The notes under the pieces are model-generated. The model saw only the letters and a list, made by a program, of their open reading frames with translations. It was not told the origin of the DNA and did no database searches. From Candidatus Neomarinimicrobiota bacterium (GTDB lineage: Bacteria > Fidelibacterota > UBA2242 > B5-G15): 64,000 nt of DNA. The stretch spans positions 62,001-126,000 of the forward strand of contig JACDNV010000006.1 of NCBI GenBank assembly GCA_017656425.1, written 5' to 3'. A program made the position numbers and the translations under genes. Shown here in pieces: positions 7,727 to 17,953 of the stretch. Numbering within the stretch: position 1 is the first letter of the stretch; each line of letters begins with the position of its first letter.

Positions 7727-9064
7727 ATGTCAGTTAATGTTGTAATAGGAAAGGAAGAATATTTTAAAGGTATTAAAAAGATCCAATACGAGGGACCCGA
7801 TTCTAAAAATCCATTAGCATTTAAATACTATGATGAGAACAGGGTTGTTGCTGGTAAACCAATGAAAGACCATTTCAAATTTGCTATTGCCTATTGGCAT
7901 TCATTCTGCGGGCAGGGACTTGACATGTTCGGAGCTCCAACCAAAGATCTTCCATGGAACCAGGCTTCCAGTCCAATGGAAGCAGCTAAAAAGAAACTTG
8001 ATGCTGCGTTTGAATTCATTACAAAGCTCGGTGTGCATTACTATTGTTTCCATGATCGGGACCTGGCTCCTGAGGGAGAAAACTTGAAAGAAACAGAAAA
8101 AAATCTTAAGGAAATGGTTAAAATAGCAAAGGAAAAGCAGGAAGCCTCTGGTGTAAAACTTCTCTGGGGTACGGCAAATCTTTTTAGCCACCCGAGATAT
8201 ATGAATGGAGCCGCAACTAATCCCGATTTTCGCGTAGTAGCCCATGCAGCATCACAAGTACAAATGGCAATTGACGCAACAATAGAACTCGATGGCGAAA
8301 ATTATGTCTTCTGGGGTGGTAGAGAAGGCTATGATACACTTCATAATACCGACATCAAAAGAGAACTCGACCATCTTGCAATTTTTCTCCAGAAAGTAAG
8401 GGATTATGGGCGCACAGCTGGTTTCAAAGGACACTTTCTAATAGAACCAAAACCAAAAGAACCAACAAAACACCAATACGACTATGATGTGTCAACTGTC
8501 ATTGGATTTATTAAACAAAATGGCCTCGAAAAAGATTTTAGATTAAACATTGAAAACAATCACGCAACCCTTGCAATGCATACATTTACCCATGAAGTAC
8601 TTCTTGCCTGTGAACATGATCTTCTTGGTGGACTCGATATAAACCAGGGCGACCTATTCCTGGGTTGGGATACCGATGAATTCCTGCATGATTTATATCA
8701 GGCTACAGAATTAATGCTTATACTATTACAGCACGGTGGAATGAAAGTGGGTGGTATGAATTTCGATGCTAAAACAAGAAGAAACTCAACTGACCTTGAA
8801 GACCTGTTTATCGCTCATATCTCATCGATGGATACCCTTGCAAGAGGACTTTTAATCGCTAATGAAATCCTTGAGAAATCAGACTATCTAAAAATGAGAA
8901 AAGAGAGATATGCAAGCTTTGATTCTGGCGATGGTGCAAAATTTGAAAAAGGTGAACTCAGCCTACCAGAGATCGCAAAACTGGCTTATGAATATGGCGA
9001 GCCTGAACTAATAAGCGGGAAACAGGAGCTGTTCGAGGCTTTAATAAACATGTATATTAAATAG
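7727..9064 (+). CDS. xylA: Xylose isomerase
   Basis: A 445-residue cytoplasmic class II xylose isomerase, normal in length for that class (longer N-terminus than the class I enzymes). It converts D-xylose to D-xylulose with two divalent metals. The catalytic His109 and Asp112 are in YYCFHDRD. Metal and substrate residues are present in EPKPKEPTKHQYD, ENNHATLAMHTFTHE, DINQGD and GGMNFDAKTRR. A strong RBS (AAGGAGGTGAAAA) precedes ATG 7727. xylB follows 30 bases later, forming a two-gene operon that ends at the terminator at 10680. This is the entry point for xylose released by the xylan enzymes elsewhere in the window. Confidence 0.97.
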   Translation: MSVNVVIGKEEYFKGIKKIQYEGPDSKNPLAFKYYDENRVVAGKPMKDHFKFAIAYWHSFCGQGLDMFGAPTKDLPWNQASSPMEAAKKKLDAAFEFITKLGVHYYCFHDRDLAPEGENLKETEKNLKEMVKIAKEKQEASGVKLLWGTANLFSHPRYMNGAATNPDFRVVAHAASQVQMAIDATIELDGENYVFWGGREGYDTLHNTDIKRELDHLAIFLQKVRDYGRTAGFKGHFLIEPKPKEPTKHQYDYDVSTVIGFIKQNGLEKDFRLNIENNHATLAMHTFTHEVLLACEHDLLGGLDINQGDLFLGWDTDEFLHDLYQATELMLILLQHGGMKVGGMNFDAKTRRNSTDLEDLFIAHISSMDTLARGLLIANEILEKSDYLKMRKERYASFDSGDGAKFEKGELSLPEIAKLAYEYGEPELISGKQELFEALINMYIK

Positions 9065-9094
9065 GATCACCCTTAAAAAATATAGGGGGTTAAA

Positions 9095-10657
9095 ATGAAA
9101 TTATTCGCTGGACTAGATGTGTCAACACAGGGTTGTAAACTGGTAATAATAGATACAGATTTATCCAAAGTGGTATTCGTTACAAACATTAATTACGATA
9201 ATGATCTTCCACAATATAACACTAAAAATGGAGTAATACAGGGATTACCAGAGGGATGTTCAGAATCAGACCCAAATATGTGGATCGATGCAGTGAATAT
9301 GACTTTTCAGAGAGCAAAAGAAGCTGGAATAACTATGAACGAAATTAGATGCATTTCTGTCAGTGGACAACAGCATGGACTGGTTGCACTTGATAAGGAT
9401 GGAAATCTTTCCAGACCCAGGTCAAAGCTGTGGAACGATTTCTCAACACTTGAAGAGTGCGAAATACTTACCGAGAAGGTCGGTGGTCTGGAAGAAATGA
9501 TAAAAGAAGTTGGAAACAGTCAGAGGACGGGCTATACAGCCTCTAAAATATTCCATATGGTAAGACATGAACCGGAAAACTTTAGGAAGTCCACAATACT
9601 ATTTCTGGTTCACAATTTTATAAATTATTATCTAACAGGTGGCGTAGCGGTGATGGAACCTGGTGATACATCCGGCACTGCTTTATGGAATCCTGCTACA
9701 GGTAAATGGTCTGATAAAGTAATAAACGCTATCTCACCAGACCTGAAGGAAAAGCTCCCACCTGTAAAACCTTCCGATCAGACAATTGGAAATATATCAA
9801 AGGAACTCGTTGTAAAATTTGGATTTTCACCTAATTGCAGGATAGATGCAGGTTCAGGCGATAACATGTATGGTGCAATAGGCACAGGTAATGTTGAGCC
9901 AGGAATAGTGACTGTAAGCCTCGGAACAAGTGGTACAGCTTATACCTTTATGGAAAAGCCCTATATCGACCCTACAGGAGAAATAGCCGCCTTTTGTGAC
10001 AGCACAGGACATTATCTTCCACTATTATGTGTATCCAATATGGCAAATGGTTATAACGAAATAATTGAAACACAAAAGATAAACCATGATGAGTTCGATG
10101 AACTTGTTAATAAAACAAAACCCGGTAATAATGGAAAAGTATTAATACCCTGGTATATGGGTGAAAGAACTCCAGATGTACCACTTGCTTCTCCAATTTA
10201 TATGGGATTTAAATTATCAGAGTTCACTATTGAAAATCTATGCCGTGCAGTTCTGGAAGGTCATGTATTGAATCTCTACGATGGTTTTAAGAGAATGCCA
10301 GTCGAAGTGAAAGAAATAAGACTCACAGGTGGATTATCGCGATCCCACTCCTGGTGCCAGATGATCGCAGACATTTTTGAAGCAGAGACTGTTCCCGTCG
10401 AGGGAGAAGGAGCTGCTCTCGGCGCTGCACTACATGCCGCATGGGTCTGGACAAAAGAGAATGAAAAACCTATATCTATCAAAGAAATTGTAAAACCTTT
10501 TGTAAAATTCGATGAATCCAGAAGGAAGAAACCTATAAATGAAAATATCCCAGTATATCGAATTATGAAGGATTTATTCAGCTCACTGAGTAAAAGAGTG
10601 CGAGGGCTAGAAGCCGAAGACCCGTTTAGACTAAGAGCCAAGCTGGTTAGGAGCTAA
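9095..10657 (+). CDS. xylB: Xylulokinase
   Basis: A 520-residue FGGY-family sugar kinase that phosphorylates D-xylulose to xylulose-5-phosphate for the pentose phosphate pathway. It starts with the phosphate-binding FAGLDVSTQGCK, carries SVSGQQHG and KLWND substrate segments, the catalytic-aspartate loop DAGSGDNMYGAIGTG, the ATP-binding SLGTSGTAY, and the C-terminal LTGGLSRSHSWCQMIADI block. RBS GGGGG precedes ATG 9095. Its position 30 bases after xylA, with no terminator between, supports xylulose rather than another FGGY substrate. A bidirectional terminator follows. Confidence 0.95.
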   Translation: MKLFAGLDVSTQGCKLVIIDTDLSKVVFVTNINYDNDLPQYNTKNGVIQGLPEGCSESDPNMWIDAVNMTFQRAKEAGITMNEIRCISVSGQQHGLVALDKDGNLSRPRSKLWNDFSTLEECEILTEKVGGLEEMIKEVGNSQRTGYTASKIFHMVRHEPENFRKSTILFLVHNFINYYLTGGVAVMEPGDTSGTALWNPATGKWSDKVINAISPDLKEKLPPVKPSDQTIGNISKELVVKFGFSPNCRIDAGSGDNMYGAIGTGNVEPGIVTVSLGTSGTAYTFMEKPYIDPTGEIAAFCDSTGHYLPLLCVSNMANGYNEIIETQKINHDEFDELVNKTKPGNNGKVLIPWYMGERTPDVPLASPIYMGFKLSEFTIENLCRAVLEGHVLNLYDGFKRMPVEVKEIRLTGGLSRSHSWCQMIADIFEAETVPVEGEGAALGAALHAAWVWTKENEKPISIKEIVKPFVKFDESRRKKPINENIPVYRIMKDLFSSLSKRVRGLEAEDPFRLRAKLVRS

Positions 10658-10679
10658 ATAACAAGTTCAACGTATAAAA

Positions 10680-10712
10680 AGCCCCCAAATTCTGGGTGCT
10701 TTCTTATTTTTT
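10680..10712. terminator. Rho-independent terminator between xylB and the GH51 gene
   Basis: The AGCCCCCA and TGGGTGCT arms pair around AATTC (10680-10700) and are followed by TTCTTATTTTTT. The other side has an A-rich run (10676-10680), so the hairpin could also stop transcription arriving from the convergent GH51 gene. Confidence 0.8.
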
Positions 10713-10741
10713 AATAAATATCAAAGAAAACCGTACAAATG

Positions 10742-12667
10742 TTAATCTAAATCAATTCTTATTATATTAATTGATAATGGAGATATGGTTACAACACTAC
10801 TTCTCACATCTATAATTTTTTCCTTTATATCCACCCTCATTGGTTTTCCTGGCTCATTATATGCCATCGGGTCGTCATTCTGTATATACCAGACTTTAGC
10901 CTCTTTTTTAATTTCCCTATCTCCAAGATTTATCGTTACTTCTTTCTCATTAAATGTTGGATTTACTATACCTATTGTGAGGTATTTTCTATTTTTACCA
11001 AGTGCTGCAAAAACATCAAGCTTATCATCATTGCACTTAATTCCAACGGGGACTTTACCAAAAACATTTCGATAAAGTTTTAAGACAATCCCCGTAGCTG
11101 CAAATGTTGCGTTCGTCTTCGTTGTCTTTATACAACCGATAACATTTACTGTCTGAGCATAATTTGCCATATAATATACATCATTGTTTCTGAAAAACTC
11201 ATGAAGTGCTCTTGCCACACCCAAAGCATCTTTCATATGGTATCGACACCCAAGCTCACCATATATATAATCCCCATACCAGTAGTTCCATTCGTCCATA
11301 GCTATCATAATCTTTTTCCCACCCAGTATATCTTTATAGTATTTCCTGTATTGCTCAGCCACTCTTCTGATATTATCTGCAAGCTGGCTTGCATGTTCTA
11401 TAACGTCTTTCTTCTCCTTACAATATATATGCTCACTCATCAAATCCATAAATTTATTACATGTTCTTAGCATTCCCTCAGTCCATTCACCTACATTCCC
11501 CACAGCCACAAGCTCTGCCTCCGGATCAACTGACCACATTGCTTTGGCTACAGCAATGTGCTTCAATAAATATTTCTCCAGCGGCATGTGTCCAAGTTGC
11601 CATGAGCCATACATCTCGTTACCAACAGCCCAGTACCTTACATTATAAGGGTTCAAATGGCCATTCTTTGCCCTCAGCTTTCCAAAATAAGTGCTGGTAT
11701 CTCCATTTATATATTCCACCTCCTCCACCACCTCTTCTGGTGTACCAAGACCTGTATTCACTGCAACGTAAGGTTCTGCATTCAATATTTCCATCAGTTC
11801 CATAAACTCGTGTATTCCAACATCATTTGGTTCAATACCTCTCCAGGCTGGATTTTTTCTTGGAGGTCTTTTATCTCTATTCCCAATTCCATCTTTCCAG
11901 TTATAACCACTCACAAAATTTCCACCCGGCCATCTATATACTGGTGCATTAAGTTCTTTCAACAGATCTACAACATCTCTTCTCCAACCATTTATATTGT
12001 CAGCTGGCATCAGTGAAAGAGTCCCTATTTTAAACCAACCTTTACCATTCGATATAATTTCAACTTTTACGTTATCATCAGAAGCTGGAGATATGAAGGA
12101 AAAATCATATTTAACCCATCTATCACTGATTTTTTTGAAAGCTTCCTCAATTTTCTCGCCATTTGAATAAACAAATCTTACAATAACTGGTTTAGCTTTC
12201 TTATCCCCACATAAGTAAATATATCCTTTGTACTTCCTCCCTTCGACCAATGCTATTTCATACTGCCGAATACCCCTTTCCTTCTTATCACCATCAAGTA
12301 TCACTTTTGGACTATGTTTACCTGTAAACGGCTTAACAGTATCCATCATTACCGTTCCTTTTGGACCAATTACTTCCCATGGAGAAGCTCCCATAAACCT
12401 GAACTTACCTGCATTCCAGAATGGATCCTCGTCATATCTCCATGGATTATATTCATCTTTAATGGGATAATAAAATTTCCTATCCTGGATCATTTCTGCC
12501 CATATTCCATTGTAGATACAATTTCCCAGGTGTTCAATGAACTGTCCATAAATGTACTTTGATATTTCCCCTTTTTCTTCTTCTAAATTAATATTTACTT
12601 TAACCTCTGGAATAATGAAACTAAACAGTCCAATTAAAATAATTAATACACTTAATGTTTTTCTCAT
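10742..12667 (-). CDS. Alpha-L-arabinofuranosidase, GH51, exported
   Basis: GH51 enzymes remove arabinofuranose side chains from arabinoxylan and arabinan. The protein (about 641 residues) has a signal peptide (MRKTLSVLIILIGLFSF), the N-terminal family text ISKYIYGQFIEHLGNCIY, an inserted CBM4-like beta-sandwich (about 90-215), and the catalytic barrel. The acid/base is Glu351 in VGNEMYG and the nucleophile Glu459 in AMDEWN. A terminal beta-sandwich follows. The start at 12667 is chosen because a GGGGGG ribosome-binding site lies about 7 bases upstream and the hydrophobic leader begins there; an upstream in-frame ATG at 12682 adds only MGGQK. No sorting module is present, so a periplasmic site is predicted. 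Confidence 0.92.
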   Translation of the reverse strand: MRKTLSVLIILIGLFSFIIPEVKVNINLEEEKGEISKYIYGQFIEHLGNCIYNGIWAEMIQDRKFYYPIKDEYNPWRYDEDPFWNAGKFRFMGASPWEVIGPKGTVMMDTVKPFTGKHSPKVILDGDKKERGIRQYEIALVEGRKYKGYIYLCGDKKAKPVIVRFVYSNGEKIEEAFKKISDRWVKYDFSFISPASDDNVKVEIISNGKGWFKIGTLSLMPADNINGWRRDVVDLLKELNAPVYRWPGGNFVSGYNWKDGIGNRDKRPPRKNPAWRGIEPNDVGIHEFMELMEILNAEPYVAVNTGLGTPEEVVEEVEYINGDTSTYFGKLRAKNGHLNPYNVRYWAVGNEMYGSWQLGHMPLEKYLLKHIAVAKAMWSVDPEAELVAVGNVGEWTEGMLRTCNKFMDLMSEHIYCKEKKDVIEHASQLADNIRRVAEQYRKYYKDILGGKKIMIAMDEWNYWYGDYIYGELGCRYHMKDALGVARALHEFFRNNDVYYMANYAQTVNVIGCIKTTKTNATFAATGIVLKLYRNVFGKVPVGIKCNDDKLDVFAALGKNRKYLTIGIVNPTFNEKEVTINLGDREIKKEAKVWYIQNDDPMAYNEPGKPMRVDIKEKIIDVRSSVVTISPLSINIIRIDLD

Positions 12668-12729
12668 CTTTTGTCCCCCCAATGCCAGTTATTGGTTTAA
12701 TAAATTAACCTGTTTGCCACATAAAATTC

Positions 12730-12756
12730 ATCTAATTATCACCAATCAAATTAGAT
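12730..12756. repeat. Inverted repeat upstream of the GH51 gene
   Basis: ATCTAATT and AATTAGAT arms are 8 bases each with an 11-base spacer, about 63-90 bases before the GH51 start and 41-67 bases past the GH12 stop. It could be an operator or a weak hairpin between the two genes. No T-run follows on the minus strand, so it is not called a terminator. Confidence 0.3.
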
Positions 12757-12796
12757 TGCATGCTTCCATTTAATATTTTAATATTAAAAATCCATC

Positions 12797-14134
12797 TCAT
12801 TTCAAATACAATATCTTTTTTATCTCCCTCAACTCAATATTCTTTAACATACAAAAATATAATCCACTTTCAACAGTCTCACCTCTAAAATTACTACCAT
12901 CCCAGATTACAATATACTCCCCGGGAAAAACTTCTCCGGAAAATAAATTTTTTACCCTCTTCCCGGTAATATCAAAAATTTCAAGTTCGATATTTGTTTT
13001 AATCGACACTTCGAATTTTATATATGTTTTTTTATTAAAGGGATTCGGAAAGTTTTGAATCAACTTAATTTCATAGGAATTTCCATTTTGTAGTCTTATA
13101 AAGCTTAAAGAAGGTGTTTTAAACAGACTAAATTTGGTATAAGTAGTATCTATTCCATCAGTTGCTAATACCCTCCAGTGGTAGGTTGTATTATATTCCA
13201 GTATACCTGAACCATCAAATGAATATTCAGTTCCATTTATTCCAGTCATCATTGTATCAATATTAGAACCACTGATATTCAATATATACTCAACACTATC
13301 CCTATCCGGATCAATTGCCTCCGTCCAACTAAAATAAACATTCATGGATGGTAACGTCATCCCATAGACTGGAAATTTTAATGAAAAAGGAGAAGGAGCA
13401 TAGTTTATTATAATGTTGGTTTCTTCTGCATCAAATGAAAACCTATTTGTAGTTAACCCTTTCCCATCTATCCATATTTCAAAACCAACTTCTGCAGCAA
13501 CAAAATACCAATCAGAATACATATATCCACGACTTGTAGCATCTCTAATAAAATCTAAAAGATCAATATCCAAGGTATCTATTGGATTTACAGTCTTATA
13601 TGCTATGTAATTCCATCCTGCCCAATTTTCTCTCCTGGCAAAATACAAATCCCATTTATGATCTGCAATATCAACCGAAGTAACTTTAGTTCCACTAGGA
13701 CCAGCACCACCGCCATAGTCTATCCAAATCATTAATTCTGCATCATACTTTTTATCAGATCCAGACCAAATTTCATCCTTATCAAACCATCCATCAAATG
13801 CAGCATTCCAAGTACCATCTACATATCTGGTATCTATTATCCATGTAATTGGAGCTTCTTTTATTTTCTTTATTTGAATAGATAAAGGATTATTCTTTCC
13901 TGTACAACTTCCCCAATGACAGCCCTTAAAAATTGCAGGATAGGCTGCAGGGGTACCTCCCGTATTATTATGCTCGGAATAAATGACCCTAAAATAAGTG
14001 CTATCCTCATAGAACTTAACGCACTGCTTCGTCTTCGCACCCCAGACATTGTTCATTATAATGTATTCACCACCCATTACTGGTATCGCTGTTTGCTCTC
14101 CATCACTACAAAGTTGAATTTGAGCACTGAGCAA
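12797..14134 (-). CDS. Secreted GH12 endoglucanase/xyloglucanase with T9SS sorting domain; signal peptide frame-shifted
   Basis: The GH12 beta-jelly roll spans about residues 1-230: IIMNNVWGA at the start, the nucleophile in AELMIWIDYGG and the acid/base in VGFEIWIDG. GH12 enzymes cut beta-1,4-glucan or xyloglucan backbones. A fibronectin III-like domain (about 235-345) and the sorting module (about 355-445, PNPFN, IFDITGKR) follow. The open frame runs up to an in-frame TGA near 14190 without an ATG; TTG 14134 is the nearest permitted start and would skip most of the leader. Dropping one A from the GAAAT run near 14165 joins this frame to an ATG at 14192, giving an intact leader (MSKVINKYRIFSLIFLCNNL then LSAQ). 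That ATG overlaps the stop of the CBM9-like gene. Confidence 0.85.
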   Translation of the reverse strand: MLSAQIQLCSDGEQTAIPVMGGEYIIMNNVWGAKTKQCVKFYEDSTYFRVIYSEHNNTGGTPAAYPAIFKGCHWGSCTGKNNPLSIQIKKIKEAPITWIIDTRYVDGTWNAAFDGWFDKDEIWSGSDKKYDAELMIWIDYGGGAGPSGTKVTSVDIADHKWDLYFARRENWAGWNYIAYKTVNPIDTLDIDLLDFIRDATSRGYMYSDWYFVAAEVGFEIWIDGKGLTTNRFSFDAEETNIIINYAPSPFSLKFPVYGMTLPSMNVYFSWTEAIDPDRDSVEYILNISGSNIDTMMTGINGTEYSFDGSGILEYNTTYHWRVLATDGIDTTYTKFSLFKTPSLSFIRLQNGNSYEIKLIQNFPNPFNKKTYIKFEVSIKTNIELEIFDITGKRVKNLFSGEVFPGEYIVIWDGSNFRGETVESGLYFCMLKNIELREIKKILYLK

Positions 14135-14184
14135 ATTATTACAAAGAAAAATTAAGCTAAATATTTCTATATTTGTTAATAACT

Positions 14185-15321
14185 TTACTCATTCACCATA
14201 AACACTTTTAGAGACCTCTTGAAATTAACCCCATCTATTTTTAAAAAGTAAACACCTGTTGGAATCGAATTATCAGAAATTTTTATATTATAATTCATTC
14301 TTAAATCATTTTTTATTACGGTACTATAAAATAATTCCTGCCCAAGTAAATTATACAATTTAATTTCTAATTTACCTGTATATCCATTTTGTATTACCAG
14401 ATTCATATCATTAACTGAAGGATTAGGGTATACAAAAATACTCTCATCTGGCATTTTATAATTCATCTTTATACCAGTTTGTTTACCAATTAATTTAGCG
14501 GTTCCAAACAAGTCGGCATTTATCCAATGATTATTCGAGTCCTCTCTTGCAACCCAGACAGAACCAAAAAAATTATCTCTCTTTTTAGGGAACTCATTAG
14601 GATCATCATTTTCACAGTATGCCACCGATAAACCGAATATTTTCCCTTCGCACAGCTTCACCCTCGAATCTTCAGGATTAGAATGTTCATAAGTATCATC
14701 ATACACTTTTAATGAGAATTCTCTTGTGTACAGATTCCCTTGCCTTCTCAATGCAAATTCAGGAAAATGATCTGCATAATTGGGATCTTCTCTATGACTC
14801 CAGTCTGTACCTGCAATATCAGAAACAACTTTTTCATAATTAACACCACCATCATCAGGAAATTTTGAAAATATGTGATACGCAAAAGCGTTTTCTGCAT
14901 TTGTTCCCCACTCTTCGCCAAAAGAACCTATGCCATCAAAAACATGTAATCCACCAGATTTATCTTCATCAATAAAAACCTCCAGTACATCGTAATTATA
15001 GATGCCCTGGACATTGTTTAAATCCAATCCTCCTACAGCTATATCATCATAAATCTCAACCAAGAAATATAGTAAATTTTCCTCCTCAGACCACATTATT
15101 TTATATCGACCCCAGTAGTCAGAGGAATCAACCTCAGCATTATATGGCATCCACACCTGATCAATCGGCTGCCATTTTGCATTTCTCCAGCACTCATCGT
15201 TCCCATAGCCATCAACTATCGGTGGCATACTAGCCATATATACCATAACTGTATCATCCTGAGCAGAAAACACTACCGCACTAAACAACGCTAAGATAAA
15301 TAAAATTTTTCCCAAATTCAT
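14185..15321 (-). CDS. Secreted CBM9-like carbohydrate-binding protein with T9SS sorting domain
   Basis: A 378-residue protein with signal peptide (MNLGKILFILALFSAVVFSA), one CBM9/DOMON-type beta-sandwich (about 30-285; PPIVDGYGNDECW and YDVLEVFIDEDKSGG are typical) and a C-terminal sorting module (VYPNPSVNDMNL, YNLLGQ). There is no catalytic domain. CBM9 modules bind the ends of cellulose or xylan chains. The gene lies between GH9 and GH12 in the same direction and its stop overlaps the probable GH12 start by 8 bases, so it probably serves as a surface glucan-binding partner of those enzymes. Binding specificity is inferred from context only. Confidence 0.8.
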   Translation of the reverse strand: MNLGKILFILALFSAVVFSAQDDTVMVYMASMPPIVDGYGNDECWRNAKWQPIDQVWMPYNAEVDSSDYWGRYKIMWSEEENLLYFLVEIYDDIAVGGLDLNNVQGIYNYDVLEVFIDEDKSGGLHVFDGIGSFGEEWGTNAENAFAYHIFSKFPDDGGVNYEKVVSDIAGTDWSHREDPNYADHFPEFALRRQGNLYTREFSLKVYDDTYEHSNPEDSRVKLCEGKIFGLSVAYCENDDPNEFPKKRDNFFGSVWVAREDSNNHWINADLFGTAKLIGKQTGIKMNYKMPDESIFVYPNPSVNDMNLVIQNGYTGKLEIKLYNLLGQELFYSTVIKNDLRMNYNIKISDNSIPTGVYFLKIDGVNFKRSLKVFMVNE

Positions 15322-15372
15322 ATCATTTACTCCAATAAATTTTCACTGCAATAGTAATTTCATATAACATAC

Positions 15373-17943
15373 TTAATGAACTAAAAGATCATTTACTGCA
15401 TTAGCTAGAAAGATATATACAGAGCAGGTACTAATCACATACTCATTTTCTCCCCATAAAAATGGCCAGTCCTCTTTATTTTCAGGAAAATCAGGTTTTA
15501 GCATTAAAACTCCAGGGACAACCCCTCCGGCAATAAAGGAAAAATCCGCTCTATTACCACCATAAGCTACTTTCTTCGATTTTACTCCAACAGCTGAAAC
15601 AAATGAAAGATTTGAATATGGATGCATTCCAAGAACATAATTCAAAGATCGGATAGTATAATTTGGGGATAATAAATCCGGAAAAGCTTTATAAACATGA
15701 TAGCAGGTAGTTCCCCACTCCATTAGTTCATGATTTCCTGCCCAGGGTCTAAAACCAATTAGTACACCAAAAGGATTTTCTTCTTTAAAATCTTCGCAAT
15801 ACCTACTAAACTTCTCAATATATGATATAAGCTTTTCTTTATATTCACCACTAAAAAAAGGTATAGCTCTAACTGCTATCCCTATATTTGAATTCAATGC
15901 TGAGTCAAGAGCTACCCATACCAATTTTTCAAATCTATCAAGATATTGCTTATCCTCTGTGGTCTTATATAACTCAAAAGCAGCCCTTAGTTCATTATTT
16001 ATCATATATATCCTGTATCTCCTATACCATGGATGTGGAGATTCTGAAATGACATCCCATCCCGTTTCTTCATGCTGACTTATCCATGCACTTTTTGCAA
16101 TACTTATACATTGTGCTGCTAATTCATCATTGAAATCCTTTAATGCTCTATAAGCAGCAGCTAAAGCAGCTATTGTATGGTAATTTAATGCTGGGTCTTT
16201 ATTTGTAAAAACCCATCTATCATCCATATTCCCGCTTCTATTACATTTAACTTCACCAGGCGCAAGAGTTGAGTCATACATTAACCCATCAGTAATAGAA
16301 TGAGCATCTCCCAGATGTGTATACTGATGCAAATTACCTACAACTATCCCCCTTACAGCATGTCCAATATTTTTCATCTGAGCAACAAGCTGCAACGTTC
16401 CATGTTCTATTTGCTGAAGTATGTCAGGCTTACCATCAGGTCTGTGAATATCCACATATCTATTTTTTTGGTCAATATATGTTTGATCATAGTCAACTTT
16501 AAAAATTTCCCATGTATCTACAAAATTCAAAATTGCCGTACAATGGTGACCAGTCTGTATATCAAAATCACCAGCATCAAACCATCCACCTACATTCAAT
16601 CCAGGTATACGTTCAAAAGGTTTATACTTGGTGTCTGTAGTATCCCGCATAAAGTAGCCGTCGAAATGTACATGGTTTATTGGTGCCTGTAATGCATCAT
16701 CCATATAGGGCAATCCATGCCATACCCGATACGCTTCGTTTACAAACATATGATCCATTTGTACGGGGAAAAAGATCCCGAGCGTTGGCTCCCAGATTTT
16801 TTTATAAACGTCTCTTGAAATTGGAAAAGGATTTGTAGTGTATTTACCATACCTAATTATAAATAGCCCTGTATCCTGTACCTCAGAAAAATCAAATATA
16901 CCGTATCTATATCGTAAAAATAATCCCCACTCTTTCACATCTTTTTTAAATACCTTCTTATGAGTTCCATCAGGATTAATTTTGTAAAGTACAGCACTCT
17001 TTAATACTTTATCATCTTTATCATGCTCAATCACTGCAATTTTTTCCTGTAGTGGATGATAACCAACCTGAGAAAAGGTTATGTTTGGTTCTCTCTTCCA
17101 CTTTTTCACTGTATTTGCCCAGAGTGTCCATTTTACTACTTCCCCGGTTTTTTCCGCTGGAAGTACTGTCCTTACAACAAACCATCCATTTTGAGCCAGA
17201 TTTCTGCCGTCATATAACATCAATTTACCTTTTTCAGATTTTATTCTAATGTGACGATATGGATCTTCAGGAGCGATAACCAATTCATTTCCAACAGCTA
17301 TTGGTAAAGGTTCAATAAATTCCCCTCTTCCTCTATCATCAAAAGTAGAATGCCCAGCAAACTGACGGATTTTTTCCCTGATAGGTTTTACAACTGTAGG
17401 ACCTGTTGGATACAGTGGAAATATCCCGGGTTCATTATCCATTAAAAATGTCTTTTCAAAATACGCAGATGGTAAAAATTCAAGGTTTAAGCCGGCATGA
17501 CCCACCAATCTTTCTGGTAACGGTTCATCAAGATACACCATAATTTTTACCGACTCACCTTCCGACTTGACAACTATTCTTGGGTGAAAATCAAACTGCT
17601 CATAACATAACACAACTTCAATACTATTTTCATCACGATTAACTATCCTCTTCTCCACCCTTGGTATTAAATCCCACTGTTCCGGTGTAGGCTGAAGCCT
17701 TACCCCTCCTCCTTGAGCAACTCTAACACCATGGTGAATAATTTCTATTCCTGCTGTCTTTTCATCAAAAAAATAGCCTGTATATCGATTGCTAAAGACA
17801 AGGATGTTTAATCCCGGTTTTTCAAAATATCCGAGATTATTAATAATTAAATCCTGGCTAAAAACATTTAAAGCAATGATAAAAATAATAACAACAAGAG
17901 TCAGAAATTCTACCTTTTTACCAATCCCTTTCCTTTCTAACAT
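15373..17943 (-). CDS. GH9 glycoside hydrolase (endo-/exo-beta-glucanase), exported, no sorting domain
   Basis: An 856-residue protein with an N-terminal hydrophobic leader (about 12-29), a long beta-rich region (about 30-290), a cellulase N-terminal Ig-like domain (about 295-395; ITFSQVGYHP is its hallmark) and a GH9 alpha/alpha barrel (about 400-856). The catalytic aspartates are Asp456 and Asp459 in GGWFDAGDFD and the acid is Glu834 in GENEYVIS. GH9 enzymes act by inversion on beta-1,4-glucans or their oligosaccharides. GGAGGG lies just before ATG 17943. It lacks the surface-sorting tail of its GH12 and CBM9 neighbours, which points to a periplasmic role on imported oligosaccharides. The extra beta-rich N-terminal region is unassigned. 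Confidence 0.88.
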   Translation of the reverse strand: MLERKGIGKKVEFLTLVVIIFIIALNVFSQDLIINNLGYFEKPGLNILVFSNRYTGYFFDEKTAGIEIIHHGVRVAQGGGVRLQPTPEQWDLIPRVEKRIVNRDENSIEVVLCYEQFDFHPRIVVKSEGESVKIMVYLDEPLPERLVGHAGLNLEFLPSAYFEKTFLMDNEPGIFPLYPTGPTVVKPIREKIRQFAGHSTFDDRGRGEFIEPLPIAVGNELVIAPEDPYRHIRIKSEKGKLMLYDGRNLAQNGWFVVRTVLPAEKTGEVVKWTLWANTVKKWKREPNITFSQVGYHPLQEKIAVIEHDKDDKVLKSAVLYKINPDGTHKKVFKKDVKEWGLFLRYRYGIFDFSEVQDTGLFIIRYGKYTTNPFPISRDVYKKIWEPTLGIFFPVQMDHMFVNEAYRVWHGLPYMDDALQAPINHVHFDGYFMRDTTDTKYKPFERIPGLNVGGWFDAGDFDIQTGHHCTAILNFVDTWEIFKVDYDQTYIDQKNRYVDIHRPDGKPDILQQIEHGTLQLVAQMKNIGHAVRGIVVGNLHQYTHLGDAHSITDGLMYDSTLAPGEVKCNRSGNMDDRWVFTNKDPALNYHTIAALAAAYRALKDFNDELAAQCISIAKSAWISQHEETGWDVISESPHPWYRRYRIYMINNELRAAFELYKTTEDKQYLDRFEKLVWVALDSALNSNIGIAVRAIPFFSGEYKEKLISYIEKFSRYCEDFKEENPFGVLIGFRPWAGNHELMEWGTTCYHVYKAFPDLLSPNYTIRSLNYVLGMHPYSNLSFVSAVGVKSKKVAYGGNRADFSFIAGGVVPGVLMLKPDFPENKEDWPFLWGENEYVISTCSVYIFLANAVNDLLVH

Positions 17944-17953
17944 ACTCCCTCCG

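Noticed and set aside
11201-12562. Open frames on the plus strand opposite GH51
   Set aside because: They are antisense shadows of a strongly conserved enzyme, with no RBS and no recognisable protein text.
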